Assembly: GCA_018340805.1 (NCBI GenBank)
Contig: JACMZG010001870.1
Location: forward strand, 21,395,745 to 21,459,744
DNA from: Microvelia longipes
Lineage: Eukaryota > Arthropoda > Insecta > Hemiptera > Veliidae
Direction: 5' to 3'
DNA length: 64,000 nucleotides
The position numbers and the translations under genes were made by a program. Below, in pieces: positions 57,713 to 64,000 of the stretch (position 1 is its first letter; each line of letters starts with the position of its first letter). The notes below the pieces were generated by a model, which was not told the origin of the DNA, did not search any database, and was given only the letters and a program-made list of their open reading frames with translations.

Positions 57713-57751
57713 AATTCAATTTAACTAAAAAGACTTTAGTTAAATTGAATT
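57713..57751. repeat. 39-bp palindrome (17-bp arms, 5-nt loop)
   Basis: AATTCAATTTAACTAAA, loop AAGAC, then the exact complement. Confidence 0.8.
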
Positions 57752-59576
57752 TCCACTACAAGAAATCTCGATTTTATTCATCTTATAGTCGTTCTAGTTA
57801 GTGTAAAGATTAATTATGCTTACCAAAGATCTTCATTTTTAAGTAAAAAATACATGAACAAAATATCTTGAATTATCGTCTTCATTTGAGGAGCTCAATA
57901 AATTTTAATTATTAACTTGAAATGAACTGTTTAAAAAAATAAAAAGTTGCCACACCCAAGATACTGAAATAAACGCCTACTCAATGCAAAAAAAAAACAG
58001 ATCCTTCAGAAGACGGAAAATGGTACAATTTCGACCTACGATTTTTACATTCATTGACTACTGGACAAGTTTACAGTAACTCGTGCCTTCCTCCAATTTC
58101 CTTCCATTCAAATAAACTTTCAATTAAAACAAAAATCTAAACAACCCGCTTTATAAACTCCGTTCTGTCTTTTTCAATTAAATAAAAAAATCCTCAAATT
58201 GAAATTATTTCCTCTCGGTTTTTATTCTCCTTAGTCTTTTCAATATTTTTTTAATCGTTAAAAAACGTTAAAAAAAGATTAAAATCCATTTTAATGAGAA
58301 TTTAGTGTAATTTTTTTCCTTAAATATTGGTTTAAAAATTATATAAAACCTTTTTAGTCAATTTATTAATCCTTTGAATAAAAATAAATTAATTGTGGCT
58401 ATTTTATTAAATGTCAAATCTTATTTTTAAGTTTATATATAAAACTTGTAACTTTTTATATGTTCTGGCAATCTAATATACAGAAGGTACCAATATACAT
58501 TTTACCGGTTGTTGTGCTAAAGATGTACTAAATGAAATGCAAATTTGAATCCGTAAAAGTCGATGATTAATTTGATTTGAGTCCGAAACCGATTAGTCGT
58601 TTCCATTGATGAAATATTTTATTTATTAAATTGTCCGGTTTCTGATGGAGACTGTCTTGCCTAGCCTCTCCCACTCGTAAGAATTTTTTCATTTTATAAA
58701 ATAAATATTATAATTTCATAGTTCATATCGTTACAAACTATAAACAGATTATATTTTTTTTTTATTATTATGGCAGTTTTTTTTTCTTTTATATAGTTCA
58801 TTTTATGTAATTTGTTTATAGCACCAACTATAATAATAGTAATTTAATGATAATTTCTGATTTAGGTAATTTAAAGTTCCATATTTATTGCAATAGTATA
58901 TAATACTACTAGGCTGTAAAATGGATAATTTTTTTACCGAAGCGACTATATTTACTTGCGAGCAAAGCGAATTAGTAAAAGAAGCTGAGGTAAATTCACG
59001 GTATAGATTAATAATAAAATAAATAACATTTACAAAACACTTTATTTCAGTTATTTGTAAATAACTATTTACCGCTTCAATCACTTTAAGTTTTTTACTC
59101 TAAATAACACAAGTTTTTAAGACATTGTAAACAGTACTTTCTATTAAATGAATTCAAGTATGTTATTTTGATTGTAAAGAAACAAGAAATAGATAACAGA
59201 AATATTGATATACCATTAAAACATGTTGCAATCTAGCGGAACTAAAACAAGAATGCGATCTTTAGCGCTCCTCGCGGTAAATAGATGAACTTTCAGGTAT
59301 ACAAAAAATTTTCTTATACGCCGCACTAGACCTAAGGACTAGTCGTGCTGGCCAGAAGATATTTTCGTACCTTTTTTAGCCTATTTTACTGTGTCATTGG
59401 AAAGCCGATCCATCAGTCGAGTTGATAGTAAACATATTTATGTTACATATGTTCAACATTATTTATGTTGATATTATGTTTATTTAAACATAATATCTAT
59501 AAGTGGTGAAATATACATCAATTCAGTAAATTTGATATTCGTCGCCATTTAAAAAAAAAATACTTTGGGGTAATCA
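57752..59576. other. No gene seen; one short palindrome
   Basis: GATATTATGTTTA-TT-TAAACATAATATC at 59470-59497 is a perfect 28-bp hairpin. The rest is AT-rich. Confidence 0.45.
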
Positions 59577-59775
59577 TGATATTCTAAGGACGAGCGAAGC
59601 AAATCTGAAGTCAAGACACCTTAGACTTTTTGGATTACTATTTTATTCAGCGATCAAGCATAGCGAGATAGTAATTTAATCACCTTAACCTTTGGATAAT
59701 CATAGAACTCTGAGGACTACGTTAGTGAGTTTGAAATTGTAAAGATAATTATGGAGGTACTTCGCACCAGATTTT
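59577..59775 (+). repeat. 3' tail of the 5S-like dispersed repeat
   Basis: AAGGACGAGCGAAGCAAATC, then AGCGATCAAGCATAGCGAGA and GAGGACTACGTTAGTGAGTT, resemble the GAGCGAAGCGAGTC and GAGCGTAGCGAATC tail blocks. No 5S-like part is left. Confidence 0.5.
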
Positions 59776-62171
59776 TTAATCTTAGTCGGCCCTTTGCTTC
59801 TATGACGTATCTTGTTTTTATTTCCTATGTTTTTATGTTACGCCTATTTATGATTACTTGAATAATGATAATTCTTGGCTTAATAAATAATAGATAAATA
59901 AAATTATAATTAAGATATTCATGACTGTTCGATTACTCTACTGTTTTGTTTAGTTTGATCATTTTATTATTAATTGCATTAATTAATACATTTTACCCTC
60001 TATGTTTATATAAAGAAAGATAAGAGAATTGCAGTCAGACTCAAGTTGCATTCTACTTAAGTAAGCATCTAACTGTCTGTGTTTAGATAGTTGACTATTT
60101 GTTGGCGCTCTTCCAGTTCAACACTGCTTTTTGCTTCACAAACCTTAAATAAAATGTCGTAGTTTTATTGCGCTTTTCTTAGCAAATATTAAATGGTAAT
60201 GAAAGAAATTAAAACTTTATCTTTCAACGCCGTTTTAATGTTGTACAATTTAAAAAAGCTTAACTTTATAACGATGAATCAATTTGACCTCGCAAAAGTA
60301 GCAGCGTATCAAAATAATTTGATGATCATTTAGTTTATTATTTGCTCACATGTCTGAATCAAAATAATAACACACAGTTTCTCAAAAAAAATTGTTTGTT
60401 CAAAAGTATTTTGAGTTCTATTTGTGTTGTTGGTATTAAAAGAAGTCTTTCTATGCTGTTGTTTCGTTCAAAACATTCGGTCTGCTTACACATTTCCTAC
60501 CAACAATTTTAGGATGAAATATAGGTTAAAATACGAATAGATCGATTAAACTGTTGGCAAAAAGATTATTAATATGGAACCAGATGGCATATAAAGATAT
60601 CAAAATTATTAATAATAGAAGTTGTAGTAAGGCAGAAGGAAGGAAAACAGAGGTTTCTATATAACAGAGAATATTGTGGGAACATGCTCACCGTCATATG
60701 AATAGAGAATACTGTGCTTAGCATACATTGCTTGGGAAGGCTTGTGTTAAAGCACAGCTGTGACATCCCTCCGCATTCATTAGTATTTTCACGAGGAATT
60801 ATCGGCTAGATACGTATCACTTGAGATAATACCTTATAATCTCAGCCTTTATGCTTAACTAGGCAACAATAACTTGTTTATGATATTAAACTGTAAATAT
60901 AATTTCAGTCAATAAAACAAACCTGGTTTGACAATTAATATTTTGTATTGAAGTATTATTTTGTGTATATATATTCCAACTATACAATATATATATATAT
61001 GGTATAAATATTCGATTATTATTTTATAACTGCGATGCAAAATGTGACAAATTGTATTCTCACAAGAAGTATTAACTAAAAAATAATTGATAAAAGAATG
61101 TTTAATTATGAAATATCTCTAGCGTAAATTATGAATATACTGTATATTGTTTGAGGATTTCCCAAAATTTCAGAGTTGTGTGATTATCTAGGTAATCTGT
61201 GCTTTAGATAAATTGGGATTATATCTGGCTCTCCAAAAGAGACAAGTTAGATTAGATTGGTAAGCTTGGATAACATTGGTTAGATTAATTGAAAAATCTT
61301 GGGAATTGAAGTCAAAAACCTTTTTAAAAATTTGACACAAGTTAAGAGAAGATTGCATGGCAGCATCTTGAGGGGTATAGTTTTCACAATAAAGTAAAAT
61401 AAGAAGAGACAAGAGGGGAAAACAAGTCTTGTCTGGAGTCAGACAAAAAAAATTACTGCTTTTTTCTGTTGGTTCCCCTTTAAGGAGTGGAAATTACGAT
61501 AAAGGGGAAAAGTGCGTTATGAGTCTTTCAAGATGAATTGTTTGCTGCAGATAAGAAGCAAGAGAAATATAGACAAGCATCACGAGCAACTTGAGAAAAA
61601 CATGGAAAACACAAACGGAACTTGGGGAACAAACACTTTCAGCAATAGAACATGACAAAATATCGATTCCCTTAAACTCCGGAAATAACAAAGTTAGGGA
61701 AATGCAACTGAAAATATTATATTATGTGTGTCACACGCAACTTTATTATTAAAAAGTTGTTATTATTGTCAGGAAAAGTTTAAATAATGGAAAATACAGG
61801 AAAACAACTGGGAAATAGATTACGATTAAATTAAAACTTAGATGGTAAACTTACATCTTAGAATAAAAACATTTTTGCTTGCATGTCATAAGATGCGAAA
61901 ATATTTGTATAAGTTATTATTGAGTTTACTTTTTATTTTAAGAGAACATAAAGAGAAAAAATAAAAAATTACATTTTATGCAAAATATTTTTAATTTTAT
62001 ATTAGTTTATAAAATGTTGATATTTTTGAATTAATCATTAAAGAATATTAAGAATGATTTTAAAAAAAAATAATAATAATAAAAAAAGAAAAAAATATAT
62101 TAAAATACAAGCAATAACAATTTGACTGACCTAGTCCAGATGCCTGCCTGACGTTATTGACCGTCATGTGG
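59776..62171. other. No gene seen
   Basis: 61190-61700 is a little richer in G and A on the + strand, with unrecognised minus-strand ORFs of 65-74 codons. Nothing supports coding. A TA-rich patch lies at 60965-61005. Confidence 0.45.
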
Positions 62172-62634
62172 TATAAGGCGCGGTCGAATATCTAGAACGT
62201 TGGATCACCAACAAACTTTTTTTATAATTTTTTTTCAAAATTTTCAGTCGTTAGCCGGATTTGTGATAAATGAAGCCTATTTCCGTAATCTGCACGCTCA
62301 TTTGGTTAATCTCAAAGAGTATTTACATTCACTCAACGATTTATTTTTAATCTAACTTGGTACATACATAACTACTGTAAGACGTCAATGTTGACATGTC
62401 GAAATATAACACAAAATATTGACGTCTCACAGTAGTTATGTATGTACCAAGTTAGATTAAAAATAAATCGTTGAGTGAATGTAAATACTCTTTGAGATTA
62501 ACCAAAAAGAGCGTGCAGATTACGGAAATAGGCTTCATTTATCACAAATCGGCTAACGACTGAAAATTTTGAAAAAAAATTATAAAAAAGTTTGTTGGTG
62601 ATCCAACGTTCTAGATATTCGACCGCACCTTATA
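62172..62634. mobile_element. Near-perfect fold-back element, 217-218 bp arms and 28-nt loop
   Basis: TATAAGGCGCGGTCGAATAT at the left end and its inverted copy at the right end (one mismatch in the first 20) begin arms that stay almost identical to the centre. They pass through CTAGAACGTTGGATCACCAA, AGCCTATTTCCGTAATCTGC and AGTAGTTATGTATGTACCAA. The loop is 62390-62417. The high arm identity implies recent origin or gene conversion. TA at the outer ends is the only possible target duplication. Transcribed RNA would form a double-stranded hairpin of over 200 bp. Confidence 0.9.
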
Positions 62635-63624
62635 GTAAAGTGAAAATAGCATACCTGTATTTGAACAACCTGATGGTTCACCACAATAAGTTTCTTTTTC
62701 TTTTAAACTTGGATCACTGTACTGTGTCTGAGAGAATGGAAACATTGGTTAAGATTAACAACACGTGCTCAACTAAACTATATACATTGGTGCTTCACGG
62801 GTGCAAAGAGGTGTTAGAGAAAAATAATTTTATCTTAATCCATAATTTTTTATTTTAGAAAGGTGATAACTCTTTAAAAAAATATTACATTATTATGATT
62901 GCATTCTAGCCAAGCAAAATAACGTCTTCAGGGGAGAATCCAGCAAAAAGGACGAGGTTAGTTTAGTTTCTTATAACGGAGAAATGGGGGAAAGCCAGAG
63001 GCCAATTTCCCGGATAAACATTGGGAGTGAGAGGAAGGAAGTTCGTGGAAGCTTTTCTATAATCATCTGATATCCGCCGAGAAGCCATCTTCATATTATA
63101 AGATACAGTAGGCTTCAAGCTACCTATTCATCAATTTTGCAATCAACCCCGTTTATAAAGGCTTTATACTTTATAGACTGTTTAGTATGGAAAAGGGGTA
63201 TCACTAAGTTTGACTAGAACTCATTCCTTCGTCAATATCCTAAGCTTCAGGCTCAGATGCTATTCGAGGGTTGTATGTTTTAAATTTCGATTATAATATC
63301 GCTTTTAGACATGCGTTAGCTGTTTTGCAGTATCAGATTCTAGCATCTTAAAAGTAAGGTAAATGCACTTTCTTTAACTATATAAACATAGTTACTCTAT
63401 CAAGACTTTTATTATCAAAACAAGAATAATTCATGAAATTGCTCTCCGAATTAGATTTATAAGAAGTAAGAACAAGGGGTTTTTTATGCGGGAATATAAA
63501 GTACAGAACAGAAGAAATAGTTAACAGATATACAGAGATCATCTTATTTTTGAAGAAATATATAGAAAATAAAGGATTAAATAAGAAATATAATCCTTAA
63601 AGATACAATGAAACTTTTTATCCT
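62635..63624. other. No gene seen
   Basis: The 88-codon ORF that starts in the fold-back arm (62592-62858) has no recognisable motif. The rest is unremarkable. Confidence 0.45.
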
Positions 63625-64000
63625 GGCACTGACTACGCTTGATCACCATGCTGCTCAACTTTTATGAACCAACAAAAATCATGGATAAACTTGTCGAATT
63701 GATACCAAACTAGTTGCACTTATTTATTACATAAAGGTATGCAATTCTACCGAATTTCAACTAAATTGGATTTTTTCCTATTTTTTAAAAAACGCGCACA
63801 AATCATTTGATAACAATTGGACTAATGCTGATAATAAGAAGAAATTTGGCACATGTGTTAGTCGTTTATTTGGCTACATGCGTTATATTTTAAATTGATC
63901 TCAACATTTTGAATTCTTCAAAATTTTTGCGGATTAATGTCGTCATAATAATTATATTTTCCACATAGCACAACTATAGAGTAATTTTTGTACAGTTTTT
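63625..64000 (-). repeat. Dispersed repeat with 5S-rRNA-like block, copy 6, runs off the window
   Basis: On the minus strand the 5S-like remnant (GTGATCAAGCGTAGTCAGTG) is followed upstream by blocks matching GGTACAAGTGTAT, CTTATTATCAGCATTAGTCC and TTTGTACAAAAAT in inverted orientation. It continues past position 64000. Confidence 0.65.

Noticed and set aside
61188..61691. Two minus-strand ORFs in a slightly GC-richer patch
   Set aside because: They are in separate frames with no recognisable motif or splice arrangement. Left as unannotated sequence.
62592..62858. An 88-codon gene
   Set aside because: It starts inside the arm of the fold-back and has no recognisable domain or coding composition.
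20811..64000. Further exons of the I-BAR gene
   Set aside because: I looked for sequence encoding the expected continuation after the split Gly codon and found none on the + strand. The absence is from reading by eye, not from a profile search.

Overview
The window looks like nuclear DNA of an arthropod, most likely an insect. It is strongly AT-rich, gene-poor and full of dispersed, tandem and fold-back repeats. It carries relics of an RTE-type LINE, an I/R1-like LINE and a Crypton-like tyrosine recombinase. The one host coding exon I recognise is 93 bp at 20718-20810 (+). It encodes part of an I-BAR (IMD) domain of insect IRSp53/BAIAP2 type, with MIM/MTSS1 as the alternative family. I found no neighbouring exon, so most of the window is probably intron of that gene on the + strand.

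Layout. 1-7.6 kb: a retroposon of about 955 bp with a tRNA-like head and 11-bp target duplications, then a decayed Crypton-like recombinase between about 90-bp direct repeats. The recombinase fragment is itself split by a 55-bp palindromic insertion with a 12-bp target duplication. 8.6-11.7 kb: a composite repeat block and an array of GC-rich TTCG-loop hairpins. 12-14 kb: a dispersed repeat and an RNase H pseudogene. 18-20.1 kb: a dispersed repeat with a block like the 3' half of 5S rRNA, then a nested palindrome. 20.7 kb: the I-BAR exon. 23.8-27 kb: a fold-back element and two more 5S-like repeats. 27.8-31.9 kb: the RTE-like LINE on the minus strand. 32.3-35.3 kb: a terminal-inverted-repeat element, another 5S-like repeat and a small poly(A) retroposon. 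38-64 kb: long plain intron-like DNA with fold-backs, SINEs, perfect palindromes and one unrecognised candidate exon near 50.1 kb.

Most notable: (i) two juxtaposed 3'/5' splice sites at 38775|38776 and 55031|55032 share TGTTTCAG|GTATG. They lie about 18.0 and 34.2 kb downstream of the I-BAR exon on the same strand and look like zero-length recursive splice sites. The first regenerates the exon's own nine-base donor. (ii) A family of tiny mobile palindromes of 53-55 bp (three copies) has 11-13 bp target duplications, and one copy interrupts the recombinase ORF. (iii) The 955-bp tRNA-headed retroposon has an internal tandem array. (iv) Hairpin arrays have a constant TTCG-type core and changing but still complementary outer stems. 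(v) A dispersed family contains a 5S-rRNA-like block. All functional statements are inferred from reading the sequence; no database search was possible.
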